Shown in pieces: positions 23,096 to 34,859 of a DNA stretch of 64,000 bases. A program made the position numbers and the translations under genes. A model generated the notes under the pieces. It was not told the origin of the DNA. It searched no databases and was given only the letters and a program-made list of their open reading frames with translations. Source of the DNA: Galerina marginata. Lineage: Eukaryota > Basidiomycota > Agaricomycetes > Agaricales > Galerinaceae. The stretch is from assembly GCA_023014335.1 (NCBI GenBank), contig JAECYW010000021.1, positions 1,116,001 to 1,180,000 of the forward strand, read 5' to 3'. How positions within the stretch are numbered: position 1 is the stretch's first letter; the number at the start of each line of letters is the position of its first letter.

Positions 23096-23162
23096 AAAAA
23101 ATAAATATTGAGATCCGTAGATCTACCACTCCGGGAAAGCGTGTCATCCTTGTGCAGGGGCC

Positions 23163-23193
<31 letters not shown>

Positions 23194-23217
23194 TTCGTAT
23201 GTCACCCCGAAGGGGAC
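23096..23217 (-). ncRNA. U6 spliceosomal snRNA
   Basis: Read on the minus strand, the gene starts GTCCCCTTCGGGGTGAC, a 5' stem closed by a UUCG tetraloop. It then carries the near-universal U6 core: AAAATTGGAACGATACAGAG with the ACAGAG box, GAAGATTAGCATGGCCCC with the AGC triad, and CACAAGGATGACACGC leading into the internal stem-loop. U6 is the catalytic RNA of the spliceosome, pairing with U4, U2 and the 5' splice site. Transcription by RNA polymerase III should end at the T6 run at 23101-23096; the mature 3' end may lie some bases earlier. No intron interrupts the core, unlike U6 genes of some other fungi. I saw no clear upstream TATA box. Confidence 0.95.
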
Positions 23218-23497
23218 ATGAAGTAGTGTTGAACTTCGGTCCGTGTGAAAAGAGTCTTGCATTTTGTCTGGCCCACTGGGTTGTCCGATCAGTTCAGCGC
23301 CTGCCATCGGTCCAGTTACTGGTTGTTCCCATACGCCTATCTGGGCTCTGTTTTACTTTTACAGTGGCTTCGTGGCGCCTGACTAGGGCTTGGGCGCTGT
23401 CTAGGGTCCATCTCAGTGCAATTTAGACGTCTATTTGGTCCTTTTGTGCCACCGGTGAGTGGTGGAATGTGGTGGGCGCTTCACAACCAAATATCAC
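23218..23497. promoter_or_regulatory. Divergent promoter region of U6 (minus) and the F-box gene (plus)
   Basis: This 280-bp region must hold the polymerase III promoter of U6 and the polymerase II promoter and 5' UTR of the F-box-like gene. No TATA box or proximal element could be identified by eye. Confidence 0.45.
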
Positions 23498-25292
23498 CAT
23501 GGTGCGTCATTTCAAAACTACCGAATTACGACGGACGGTTGAATCATAACGGCACTTTTGTTTGATACAGGCAGCCTTCGTTTCCCCATTCTCGGAATAC
23601 CTAGCTACCAATTATGTTCCTTCAGGCATCGATAGACTCCAAATTCTTCAACTTCTCAAAGAACCCGAGGCGGAACTCGCAAAGCTCAGTGAAGACATCT
23701 CACGTTTACAGGCCGTCATTGACGACCTCCAGAAACAACGCGATGAGCTAAACAACGTCATTGAAGAGCATCGGAAACTCTTGACACCATTCCGGCGTTT
23801 ACCTGACGATATGTTGCGGGAGGTCTTCCTATTCTGTCTGCCCGAGAAACACAATGCCCTTATGAGTGCTGCGGAAGCGCCACTCTTGTTGGGCCGTATC
23901 TGCAGTCGCTGGAGGTCGATAGCATACCATACGCCTCGTCTCTGGGCAACGCTGCACATACCACTACCGGTACCCCCAGCTCATGGCGGACTCACAGTTT
24001 GGATTCCATCAGAAACGTTCCAACAGCTTTGCTCAGATTTCGAGCAGAGGTTCAAGAATCACTGCCAAGCCGTCCAGGACTGGCTCACTCGATCGGGCTG
24101 TTGCCCGTTATCGATTTCGTTAAATCCACGGGACAGCGTCCCTCTTACTCAGAACACCTACATCCGGACCTACCTTGAGATTTTACTCAAATTCTCCCAC
24201 CGCTGGCGAAGTCTTGAGATAACGATTCCAAGCGGGGAACATTCCACCTTCTTAGCTTCAATACCCTCAGGGGCCGTCCCGGTCCTCGAATACCTCCACC
24301 TCAAGTTCTCCCGTCGGTCCGTCCATGAAAACGTATGGGCGAGCAGCGGCATCCTCAACGCAAAGAAACTCCGTGTCGTCCACCTCGCCCAATTCCCATA
24401 CCGACTCTCCACCCTAGAGAGCGACTGGTCCCGCATCACCCACCTCGTACTTTCTGACGTAGCGTCTATCTCCAGGAACCGAAAATTGTCCATCGACGAA
24501 GCATTCAGAATCTTTAATCGGTGTAAGAATCTTGTGCACTGTGTGCTGGACATTATCGACTCAGCTGATGCCATTAGCCCCACGTCCGACGTGATACAAT
24601 TGCCGTGCTTGGAAAACCTGGCCATTGTAGACGCTGCACTATCTCTCGGAACATTATTCGAATGCTTGGACGTCCCTTCTCTCCGCGTCGTAACATACCA
24701 CACCATCTTCTGGCCATCAAGTAGCCGTCGATCTCCATTACTTACGCTCCTCTCACGAACCAACAGCCACGTCCAGTACTTGACCACGGACATTCAGTTT
24801 TATACCCTCGCAGACCTTGTGGATGTCTTCGAGCTCATCCCAAATTTGACCCATCTCACCAACAAACGCTCTCGTTTTGGAGTCTCAAGAGAACAAGCGC
24901 GGTCGAGGGGTGGCCTGCCCTTCACGATGAAAATAATGAACGCCTTCCTCAACCTCCTCCTACCGGACCATGATGACCGGTGCCTTTGTCCTCAACTTCA
25001 CTTCCTCGATCTCAAGGAGTCCCATATGCTCAATGACCTAGACGCACTGACGTTTATCCAACGGAGGATAAAAGCAAGCGAATTTTCTGATACGCGCATC
25101 TCGCGACTAACCGAGGTCAATATTACGTTTACGCGCGATACGATTCTCGATATCCGGCCCTTCTTACAGGCGCACACTGATGCCGGATTGAAATTGATTT
25201 TAACCTACCCGCCTCCCAGGCGAGTGTTGCCTGGAAATTTCAGCCCTCTCAACGGACTCGTTAAGAGGGAGATTAGTTCGGACATTTTTTGA
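23498..25292 (+). CDS. F-box-like domain protein
   Basis: F-box proteins recruit substrates to SCF ubiquitin ligases through SKP1. The long open frame begins inside an intron without an ATG, so the start must be the ATG at 23498-23500, followed directly by a GTGCGTC donor. The intron is 23501-23570 (70 nt, ..ATACAG), giving M|AAFVSPFSEYLATNYVPSG. A coiled coil follows (AELAKLSEDISRLQAVIDDL, then QKQRDELNNVIEEHRKLL), then the F-box-like motif TPFRRLPDDMLREVFLFCLP and ICSRWRSIAYHTPRLWATLH. The rest, to about residue 574, is a divergent leucine-rich region (for example SRWRSLEITIPSG, LEYLHLKFS, LPCLENLAIVDAAL, LIPNLTHLTNKRS). This coiled-coil plus F-box plus LRR layout is the usual Agaricomycete one. 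The substrate is unknown. Confidence 0.9.
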
Positions 25293-25925
25293 ACAGAAGG
25301 AAGGGTCATTTAAAGGGTTGGTCAAACTCGCATTGTATACTATTGATATAACATATTTTCTGGGAATGGATTGTTGTAATATCACTTCGATATCGCTGGT
25401 GCCTAGGGTCAAGTGACTCGGCCTTGGTACATCCTTCGTGTCAATCACCGGTAACGCCTATAAGCCATGACCTTTGTAGATCGTCCGCAGTCTAAAATAT
25501 GAAGTTGATGGCATTTCCACATCTTTTGGACTGTCGTGATTGGGTCGACCTATGAAAGCGCGGGAGAATAATTTTAGGAATCAAGCTTCAAGTTTGGTTA
25601 GATCAAACGACCCTCTCAAGGATCGGATAAACTACTCGAGTAAGCTTTTAAAATAATGGCGAATGCAGTATTCTAACATGACAATGCCAGTCAGTAACGA
25701 CCCCAGACAGCAAAGAGTAGGATATGATACAGGCTATATCTTTGCGCTATATGTACACAAAAACCAGAGACAAAAAGACAAAAATAACCCTTTGAAAAGT
25801 AGAAGAAACCCGAAACGCTTGGCTTACATGGAGTTCCAATGAGATCATTTATACGACATTCATGGCATCATTCGCCGGAAAGGGGATGACCATGGCCACA
25901 GTCCTATTCGGAGTATAGCTTTACG
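25293..25925. other. Convergent intergenic region
   Basis: This 633-bp stretch lies between the 3' ends of the F-box and BTB-like genes. No gene-like frame or notable repeat was seen. It is AT-rich around 25,640-25,800, consistent with 3' UTRs and polyadenylation signals. Confidence 0.5.
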
Positions 25926-27095
25926 TTCATATTGTTCTCTGGTTATCACGTCCTTCAGCATCATAGATGATAGGAAGAGGTTCTATACGAACCTTGACGT
26001 TCACCCATTTAACTACGACTTCCCTGACCCGCGATTTCAAGACAGCCTTGCACTGATCGCACGTAAGATGGTCTCCTAAGGCCAGAAATGTGGTCTGTAT
26101 CCTATGGACGGATAGATCTACTTTCTTGATCGACGGGGGAAATGGATCCGAAAGTCAAAGACAGGGGACCTACCTGGTCTAGAGTCCCAAGCTAAGTAGG
26201 ACGCAGTTAGCGCCCATGCTCGACCCAATTTCTTCTGTTCTACGAAATCGCAGGCAGGGGTAGCCGGATGTGGGTGCGGTGGCTGCAAGATAATCGCCTT
26301 GAGAGAATCTATAACGTTGAGGTGGAAACACATGAGGCGCTTGAGATAAGTAGGTCCAATGCGTTTCGCAAGATCGTCTGTTAGCTCAGAGAGGTCGTAG
26401 GATAGAAGATAAGAAGATGTGTTTACTGCAAGATCTCGGAGGCCAAAGTGACCAGCGAGGGCATAGAGTCGGATGGGGTGCACGGGTGCGAACGAGAGGA
26501 GAATATCGTAAAGCGGGCCTGGGGGCACTACGTAACTTTTGGGCACAAGGCCGTAAACTGGCATCCTGTTGAGAGCAGCTTCAAGATCGTCGAAAGGAGG
26601 GGAGTGCTTAGCACAAGAAAGTTTATAACTGGCATGGATGATTATGTTCAGAACCGAAGACGATTCGGGAACGTCAATGATGGTATCCCGAAACCTCTTC
26701 TCCTCGAGTGACGCCCCTAAAAACTCCTGGAAAATGGTCCTGGATGCCTCTAAGAGGACTTTTGAATTCACGTAGAATAACACCGCGTCTGACGAGCGAA
26801 ATATAGTGTCAGAAACCGAATTATGCGATCCAGGGAAGATCGATGAAGAAACAGAAACAGAAAGAATCTGCGTCTTTGCTGGAGGTCCATCGCTTGGAGG
26901 GGTGTTGAGTTGACTGGGCTATAAAATACAGTAATCAAGATTATAATTAGGAGCAGTTAAAATTCGGGTATTTCTTACCATGATGGGTGAGCGAGGAAGA
27001 GAGAGGTCCGTTGATCTCTCCACGTCCCCAAGTGCAATATATCGATCGAGTAAGTCCCATGGAATAATAGATCCGTCTACGGGTTGGAGTTCCAT
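25926..27095 (-). CDS. BTB-like domain protein
   Basis: The product starts MELQPVDGSIIPWDLLDRYI and SLPRSPIM. An intron (GTAAGAA..ATAG) leads to PSQLNTPPSDGPPAKTQIL, then FRSSDAVLFYVNSKVLLEAS and FQEFLGASLEEKRFRDTIID, the BTB fold, with VPESSSVLNIIIHASYKLSC. The following helical part (HPIRLYALAGHFGLRDLAVN, TSSYLLSYDLSELTDDLAK, RIGPTYLKRLMCFHLNV) is typical of Agaricomycete BTB proteins. After a second intron, the last exon reads DLSVHRIQTTFLALGDHLTC with DQCKAVLKSRVREVVVKWV and ends RDNQRTI at 25926. The paired Cys in HLTCDQCK are characteristic of the group. The function is unknown; BTB domains often dimerise or bind Cullin 3. Confidence 0.85.
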
Positions 27096-30000
27096 GGTAT
27101 GAGGAAGGGTCTAGGCCTGGCCAGTTACCTTTCTAACTTCGTCAGAATTGGTAAGAAATAATGAACGTGACTGACTTGTCGAAATTATGTGGTTCGGCTC
27201 AACTTAAAGAGGTGTTTGACCACCTAATAGGATGTTAATAGCGCAGCTGTCGTTCATCACCACTGACATATATAACAGGCAGGCCGTTGGGCCACTACTA
27301 CTTTCTAGAGAGTTCGAAGGTCAACCACAATTTCAATTGAACACCGAACAAATTCGGCGAAATGGCAACCCAAAGGGTGATAGCATTTTGCTGAAATAAT
27401 AATTTCTCCGGATTTTGGGATTGCACTACATCATCCCCGACGTCAGTGACCCGAGTCCTTGCACACACAGGGGTTTCACACTGGTTTGCCGGCCGGCAGG
27501 TGAAATGATATTTGTTCTGTGGAGTAGTTTCGATTGGTCGGAGGTGATTGGCTAACAGACCGAGATAACCAATTCCGTAGTCGCCGCCAAGGACTGAGGG
27601 TGACTGTATAAGCATTCATTTAGAAGGCAGCCTTGGGAAGGAAAGGACGCGACTAAATGTTCGGGTAAATTTAGATTCGGACTCCCGACTTCCAGCTCAC
27701 CAAGGTGAGGAAACACTATGTAATTATATCGGCCTTCTTTGTGAGTTCATCTGCAGCACAGAGTGACGAACACGCACACTTACTTATGCTTGTCCCACGA
27801 AGTAGGTCATGCAAGGCTCGCTGAAAACTGAGCTTTCGAAACATGTTCACACAAATGTAATGGCGACATGAATCTGGAACAAGTGGAAAACAACCATAGC
27901 CAGTGGTTAAATATGTACGTGGCAGGCTCCAAGAATTGAATTGCTTGAAACTCCACACATGGGTGTAAGAATCTAAGAATCTACGAATTCACACTGAAAG
28001 AAAGAGTTAACAGAACAGCGGGAGAACTTAGCGAGTTGAGAACATACGAACTTAGGGACACGACGGTCCCTTATCAGAAGGATTGACAACCTTATTCATG
28101 AAGTTCATCATAAATGAGATTTCGAACAACGCAAGATATTTGCCCCATTTGTTACAGGCAAAGGAGGAACGGTGATGCAATGGAGAAACAGTTTCCATAT
28201 CAAAATAGACCTCTGAGGCGCCAACATAAAGGCTCTCTAGTAAGGTCGGATTGTTGAACGAGGTTGGGCATCTGGATTCTGGAGACTGGGAGTTGACTGG
28301 GAGGCAACAAATTTCGACCTCAAGTTGTTGGGTGGTATTTGTTTGCGCGTGATGATCACAATTTGCAAGCCGACGCCATCAAGGGCGGCGTCGTTCTTGA
28401 CCAATCGGATGCCCCCAACCGGATCTGCGGACTAAGAAGAGCTTCTTTACTTCACCTTTTTCTAGGAACACCGAGGTAACGAGAGCATACTCCCCAGGTC
28501 TTCAACATGTCTTCAAGTGTTTCGTTAAACAACGCCGCCGTTAACCAGTCATTTTGCGTGAGCTAATGGGGTGGAGTTTGGCTTCAAGGGTCTTGGAATG
28601 AGACGAGGCGTCAAGGATATCGCGAAGGCGATGCCCGTCCAATTTCTCGGTAAGTCGGCAGGCTTCAATACGTTTTGTACCTTCTCGTTAAAAAACGCCA
28701 CTGTCAGCCCCAGGAGTTTGCATGAGAAACTGTGAACAGATAGTGACCCAGTAATTGGGTCATTCACCAAGCCGATGTCAGGCTAACTTCTCTGATGCTC
28801 GGCAAAAGTATTTCTTTTCCCTCATAGTTGACAGCATGCTCAAATCGCGTTGGGGGGTACTGCTGTGGTGACAGTAGACTGGAATTTCAGAAGTCTATGA
28901 TGCCGACAAATAATTGGCTGATCTTCACAATCCAACGCGTGACGGCTAGAAGCGTGTTGACACCAGTTGCCTGTGAACCGGAAAATAAGTTAAGTCGATT
29001 TGCACGGATCTAGAAGCTGAACATAATTCGCAATACCTTCTGACAGGGAACTGTGAATATTTCTTCAACTCGCTCCCCCGAGAAGTTGTCACGGTAGTCA
29101 TGATTCGATGGCTCTAATAAGGTCGCCGATTGCTCACATCAATTCTCCGATTCTCCGATTTCTTTATTTTGTTTATTAGATCGTCCGACAACAGAGCTCC
29201 AACGAATGCGTCATCATAGCCTGGTTACTCCAAAGAAATCATCGACCGCGAGGAAAGGAATGTATTTCAACACAGGGTCCAATAGGCGAACAGCGAACCT
29301 CTTGTCTCGGGTGCAGCACCAGCTCACATACGGTCAAAACAGGTAAGTCACTTCGCTATTTTCTGACTTTCTATAATTGTATGGCCCAATCTCCGAATGA
29401 CAATTACTAGTGACACACCATTCACTCTTCATACAGATTTTTATTCACACACCGCCCTTCCAGTGGTGTGTTTACAATAACTTATAACATATGTGTTGTC
29501 CGCTGTTCCTGGTCCAAATATCGTTATCACGAACATCAGTCAAGGCGTTAAAAAAATCCAACACCAATACAGGGATATTTTTGAATTGCCTTCGGTCAAA
29601 GAGGGCCTCGGGTATTGTTCCGTAACCTAAGGTAGGAAGGAGTACTCTTCGAGGTCTCTAGATTCCTTTACCGCACCCTTCCAACTGATTGAGGCTATCA
29701 GGAACGAAAAAATTGCCATAATAGACCCTCTCTACCGCAGGTGTTTTTTTATAAGGATGAGTTATTGTAAATTTCGGTGGTAGACAATGCTTAGCGATAT
29801 TTGGAGATCAAAACAAAAAAACAGAAGTCGACCATCCTTAACTTAATGATCCGACGACCAACCACCAACCAAACATACTTAATTTAGACGAAACCATGCC
29901 TTTTTTAGACGTGAACAGCCAGCCTCAATTTTTACCCTCTTAACCTCCACCCGTCTCTGTCTTTATAGTCCGGTTCAAGGACATAGAAAGGACAAAGAAA

Positions 30001-32827
30001 GGACCCCCAGATTGCCCATGTCCTTACTTCTATTTCTTATTTTTTATAGACCGTATCGCGCGATAAGCTCCGACGAAGGCGTCATCAGAACCTGCTATGT
30101 TCTCCCCTGCATCGACTGCCGTGCAGGAAGGAATAATTATTTTGCAACATTGGCGGGGAACTTCGTCTGGATGCACACCGAGCCGCGTCCCAATAAAACC
30201 CGAACTTCGAATGTCAATCATAAGCGATAACCATGTCCACAACCTTCACACAGATTTTCATTGGCACGGGGGTTCCGGCCGTGCGATTGCGTTTCCTTAT
30301 CTGTAGTAATACCATTTCTTGCTGCTATCTCGAATACCGCAATGTCAGATGCGGGGAAGAATTCAAGCGGGTTCTTGTTGGTATTAGATGGTAAGTATCT
30401 TTGATCTATGTGAATTTCCTCATCCATGACACAACGGAAATCTCTTCGATTCCGTGATAAAGCGGAAAACGCAAGCTTTGGCGCGTGGTAAAGTTCAATC
30501 ACTCAGGTAATAATGAGCGCTGAGCAGAGTTCTCTGGTCAATGTATTAATCAGTCAGTCCTCCACAAGGTGGGAAGGTTTTACTGGTCGAACTGGACAGT
30601 GCGCTGAGCTTGAAACTGCATGATGGCTTTGGGATGACTTCTCAAGAAATAGGTTATCGCATACGTATATTTGGATTCTTTCTGTACAAAGTTGGTGCGC
30701 CTCGCAAGATTTATAAGCCCTGTCTAAAATGAGGACCAACAGGCGATAGGCGCCACTTCGTGAGATCTAAATCAAACCATCATCACACCGACTGTCAGAG
30801 CCAAAATTAGACCCCTGCCCTGCGGTTTGCTGTACATAGAAGATTTGGAAGGCTCTCGTAAAGTTCATGGGTGAATAGAAGCATTGATGGCTAATCGACA
30901 TCGCCATTAGAAGCTTCATTCATAACATTTAGGTTTATCGCATAGCCTGAACGTTGGGTTAGCGCATAGATAGGATATTCTATTTGACGTTGTGCTCAAG
31001 AAAAAGCTATCATGGATATTGTCCAGCAATCAAAAACACTCTATCTGGAGCGGTAATCCTTGCGGCCGCCACGACGCATGCTCTGACCGTCTGTTGTTTA
31101 TACAAGGCAGACCAGCTGGATGCATGTGTGAGTGATAGTACGCAGAACTGTCCGCTCGTGGTCGACGTGCAGTATGACTGATGTGTTGAATGAGTTTAGA
31201 TGGGCTGGACCAAGCGGTCAAAAAGAGGGAGAGAGGAATGAAGAAAAGGTAACGAAAATCATTCTCTTTTATAGATTGAGCGTTATCAGTTCAGGGACTC
31301 ATTTGTTTCGCGTGGGCGAAAGGTATACAGATCTGTGATTGGGCGCAAGACCGGATTTCGGAAGATGTCTTGACTTTGGGGCCGACTGTCGCCATATAAC
31401 AAGATCTGTCAAAAATAGGCCCGCGCCAGACCTTGTCCAGAACTCCACCTCGTCCAAAGCTGTTCACAACCATCCAATCATCCATACCCCCTTTTGATTT
31501 TGGCAAACTGTACCTATCTTATCTAGCCGAATTATGACGTCATTTAACATTTCGCAAGTATGATATTTACGATTCTCTGTACCAATAGGATGACGTGAAA
31601 CTGCACCCTCTGAAGAAGATATGGCATGCTATCCAGATTCAGAAGGGCATCGGCACACAGCGCGCCGCTTACAGTTGCTTTGACCGCTAAGTTGGTAAGG
31701 ATGGATTTACACAACGCGACCTCCATGTACCTCCGCCAGCGATTGGCAAAATCTCTCCGAGCCGCCAAATGCGAGATCCGGAGTGCGTGCAATCTAGCTT
31801 CGCGTCAAGGTCGTAGCGAAGCTATATAACAAAACAATCATTTAAGCGATAACACCATGCCTGAGCCAACACACGGAAAAATCGACGTATGCTAGTCGCT
31901 TCATAGGCAGATCGAAGCGTTAAAAAATCAGATCTGGTTGGATTTGTATTGCAACTCTGCAGGTTGTTCACATGTGGGGTGGTTTTAGTGGTGTTCGCTC
32001 GCAATAGTACTTTTCCATTTCGCCTCTCGCGAATCATAACGCTGAGTAGAACTAATCCGACACCACTTACCTGCAAAAGAAGTCATAGCCACCAAATGTC
32101 AAGTTAGGAAATGACGAGGATGTAGGCTAGTGATACTATTGTATACTGTAAGTTTGTTGAAACACCGAGGACGAAAGGATCATACAACAACCTCTGCTCT
32201 AACTTAAGGTCGAAAGAAATTTGTGATTTAAATTTGTGCAATGGAGTCACGATCTTTATTTTCAGTGTTCAATGAACGATGTGACTCGTTTCTAGATTTT
32301 TTTTCAATACAAGGAGATGATTGATCAATTAGTAAAATATGCATTGCGAAGGAACGAAGGAATTGCCAGCCTTGTGTGGAAAATAATACAAGTACATGAA
32401 ATTTTAGGTCGGTGAATGATGATTGGAAGAACGAATGAGTGGTAAGAAGTGATCAAGATTATGAGTGAGCCAAAGACAGATATGAATCGGAGATGAAATG
32501 CAGATGAAGATGATTGGCAGATGATTGAGAAGAAGCGGGGGAACGGTGGCGAATGTCCGTCGATAGTGGGGATAACATGGATGCGGGGGTGGGATCGCCG
32601 CAGCATAGTCCACAGCAGAAGGAGAAAACTTGACGGGAGACATGAAAGGTCGACTGTGGGGTGCCTGATGGGCGGCATAGAAGTAGGCCTAGACCTGAAT
32701 CTAGGTCGTCTCTAGGCCATAAAGCGCTCAGGCAACGAAAGTTGACATGTACAACGATTTCAGCAACCAACACGACGCGCGCGGCACACGAGCAGGTGAC
32801 ATAGAATATAGATAGGGAAGGTCAAGG
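27096..32827. other. Gene-poor 5.7-kb stretch
   Basis: Frames are short (at most about 117 codons), lack domains, and do not join through splice sites. About 32,330-32,830 is probably the 3' flank of the downstream minus-strand gene. Two diverged copies of one roughly 250-300-bp sequence lie at about 29,160-29,470 and 30,040-30,280 (listed separately). A weaker internal similarity links 28,525-28,560 and 28,680-28,715 (CGTTAAA.AACGCC..). I see no intact transposon ends. The stretch may hold decayed genes or long non-coding transcripts. Confidence 0.5.
29160..30280. repeat. Pair of diverged repeats, probably relics of one gene exon
   Basis: The segment beginning near 29,160 (ATTTCTTTATTTTG..TTAGATCGTCC, then AGCTCCAACGAATGCGTCA) and the segment near 30,040 (ATTTCTTATTTTTTATAGACCG, then AGCTCCGACGAAGGCGTCA) align over a few hundred bases with gaps. 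They match again at TTCATACAGATTTTTATTC (29,432 on) versus TTCACACAGATTTTCATTG (30,245 on). In one shared frame the first copy has a TAG where the second has GAA (APTNASS-stop versus APTKASSE), suggesting decayed coding sequence. Confidence 0.55.
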
Positions 32828-34859
32828 TCAACGCAGTGAGCGCAGGGACTTAATAACGTCCTGAATGTCACTGTTCCATTCACCCGTCCAGGTCTGCGGC
32901 TTGTCGGGAACATTGTGAGTGATCGAGAAGGCAATTTCGTCGTCGTCGATGGGCGGAGGAATGATCCAGTTCGATAGAGCTGGGCCGTTGCTGTCAAAGC
33001 GAATGTCGGTCAGCAAAGAGGCGGACGCTGAATGGTTGTGGGAGGCTATGCGGAGACTTCGGCGTCGGGAAGCGGGAGTGTAGGAAAGGGAACGCGACAG
33101 GGTTGACGAAGGAACTGAATCACGACCGTTCTCTTGTCCCACATCTAAAGTATCCCTGGGGTGGGGGGTCAACCTCTCGGCAGACGAATCAGGCACTGGA
33201 CTTGGAGACGGGGGCGAGAACATGATTGGGGATCCAGGTGAATGGCAGATGTCACTGGACGATTCATTGAGGTCGAACTCGTCTTCGAGCCCAAGTTGGT
33301 GTAAGTCATCGGTCAACGTTGACATGGTGTGTTGTGTCGCGACAGAATCGCGAGGACGACCAGAAGGCCGAACGAACATAGAACTCAAGCTCGTTATTGA
33401 CAGACTGGAGCGCCGGGCGATTTTGGCGCTTCGGCTCGTCTTCGAGAAGGTGCCAATTGTTGGCATTGGCGGTCGATGCTCGTTTTGGTGTAAATGATCG
33501 CTTCGATGTGCATCGAATAAATTTTCTGGCGGCGCGTCGCCGAAAGTACGAGCTAGCTTGCTGAGACTTCTCTGGCGATGATTTATAGGTATAGAAGGAT
33601 TCATCTCGTCGTCGGAGACATCAAAATCGAGGTCTACGTTGTCCGGTATATTATCGGGAATTGTCGTGGTCGGAGTAGAAGGCGGAGGGTTACTACTGAA
33701 CGTAGACGACGATGCCGAAAAAGCAGGTGATAGTGAGATCTCTTCTGCGCTCCTGACTGTCCTCATACGCCGAGTAGGTGGGTCGCTAGGAAAGAATGGC
33801 GCCGATGGAGGTCCCGACTCCCCTGCAAAATGTATGGAACTATTGACCGTAGACGAGGAATTGTTTGTGACGTGGTAGGAAAGTTGGGCCGGTATAGGAT
33901 GGACAGACCTGGGCTCGGCTCTCTCCTTGCCCTTTCTTTTTGGAAATTTTGCGCCACCCCTGTTCAGGATGGTTAGGAAAGTGGGAGGCGTTGCAAGTGG
34001 TTTTGGGCGTGAGCCTAAGCCACCACGTCCAGTCGGTGGGATAAATACGGGCTTGTCAGATACACCTGGTTTGACGTCCGAAAATTCTTGGAGGGGTACG
34101 AGTGAAACATCTCGAGTTTTCGGACGAGGGGACAGCTCCTCAGGTTGGAGTGCAACTAGCCGAAGTCGAGAGCCTGACCCACCCCTTCCCATAACACGAA
34201 GCGTTGATCCACTAGACCCACTGTCCTGAGAGCTGGTAGACGGTGATTTACTACCGCTCCCTCGTGCTGCCGCCATTGAGTTTACAGAGGCAGAAGGCGA
34301 AGAATGTGAAGTGAAAGTCGTTGAATTTGTCGGTGAATGACACCGCAAGCCTGAGTTTATACTGCTGGCAGTTCGTCGCGATTTGGCGTCTGACGAGGTC
34401 CTGGATACTTCGGCTAGGACACAAATACATATGAGACTAGGACGCAAATACTAGACGGAACTCACAAATCGACTGGCGAGGCGGTTCGGAGAGTGCGTTT
34501 AAACGATGGGAAGGCTGTTCCGTTTCCCAGGCCCGTGGAGTAAAAAGACGAGTTTCTTGAACGGGTACTGGGTGAGCTAACATTCCATTGAGAATGGATG
34601 TGACCACTTGAGGTGACACCTGCTTGGACCCACGACTTCGAGTGCGTTGGGAAGTAGTGGACGGAAGGAAAGGAGATGGGGTCGACGACTCGGAACGGGA
34701 AGGAATGAAGTTGCTGAGAGACGAGGGCAATCGAGGTGAAGGATCAAAAGAGGTGGATTTATCTCCAGCTTTGGCCAGCTTTTTCGGGGAACCGAAGAAA
34801 GAACGAGGTTCATCTTTTGACTTGAGGTGTACCGTACTATGAGTGGTCCGGTGGGTCAT
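32828..34859 (-). CDS. Long disordered Ser/Pro-rich protein of unknown function
   Basis: Exon 1 (34859-34466) starts MTHRTTHSTVHLKSKDEPRS. Exon 2 runs from 34413 to the stop at 32828. The junction (ATTT|GTGAG..CCTAG|CC) gives QSISEVSRTSSDAKSRR. The sum is about 659 residues. The protein is dominated by Ser, Pro, Thr and Arg, with no folded domain recognised. Possible sequence anchors are DNVDLDFDVSDDEMNPSI, the kinase-site-like RRSLSKLARTFGDAPPENLF and ARRSSLSITSLSSMF. The C-terminus IPPPIDDDEIAFSITHNVPD, WTGEWNSDIQDVIKSLRSLR looks like a conserved short tail. Such 'tail-conserved' disordered proteins occur across Agaricomycetes. Many RS/SP motifs suggest phosphorylation. The function is unknown. 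Confidence 0.75.

Noticed and set aside
23562..23570. Start of the F-box protein at a TTG within ..TTGATACAG
   Set aside because: It is the 3' end of an intron; the ATG at 23498 joined to 23571 is the normal start.
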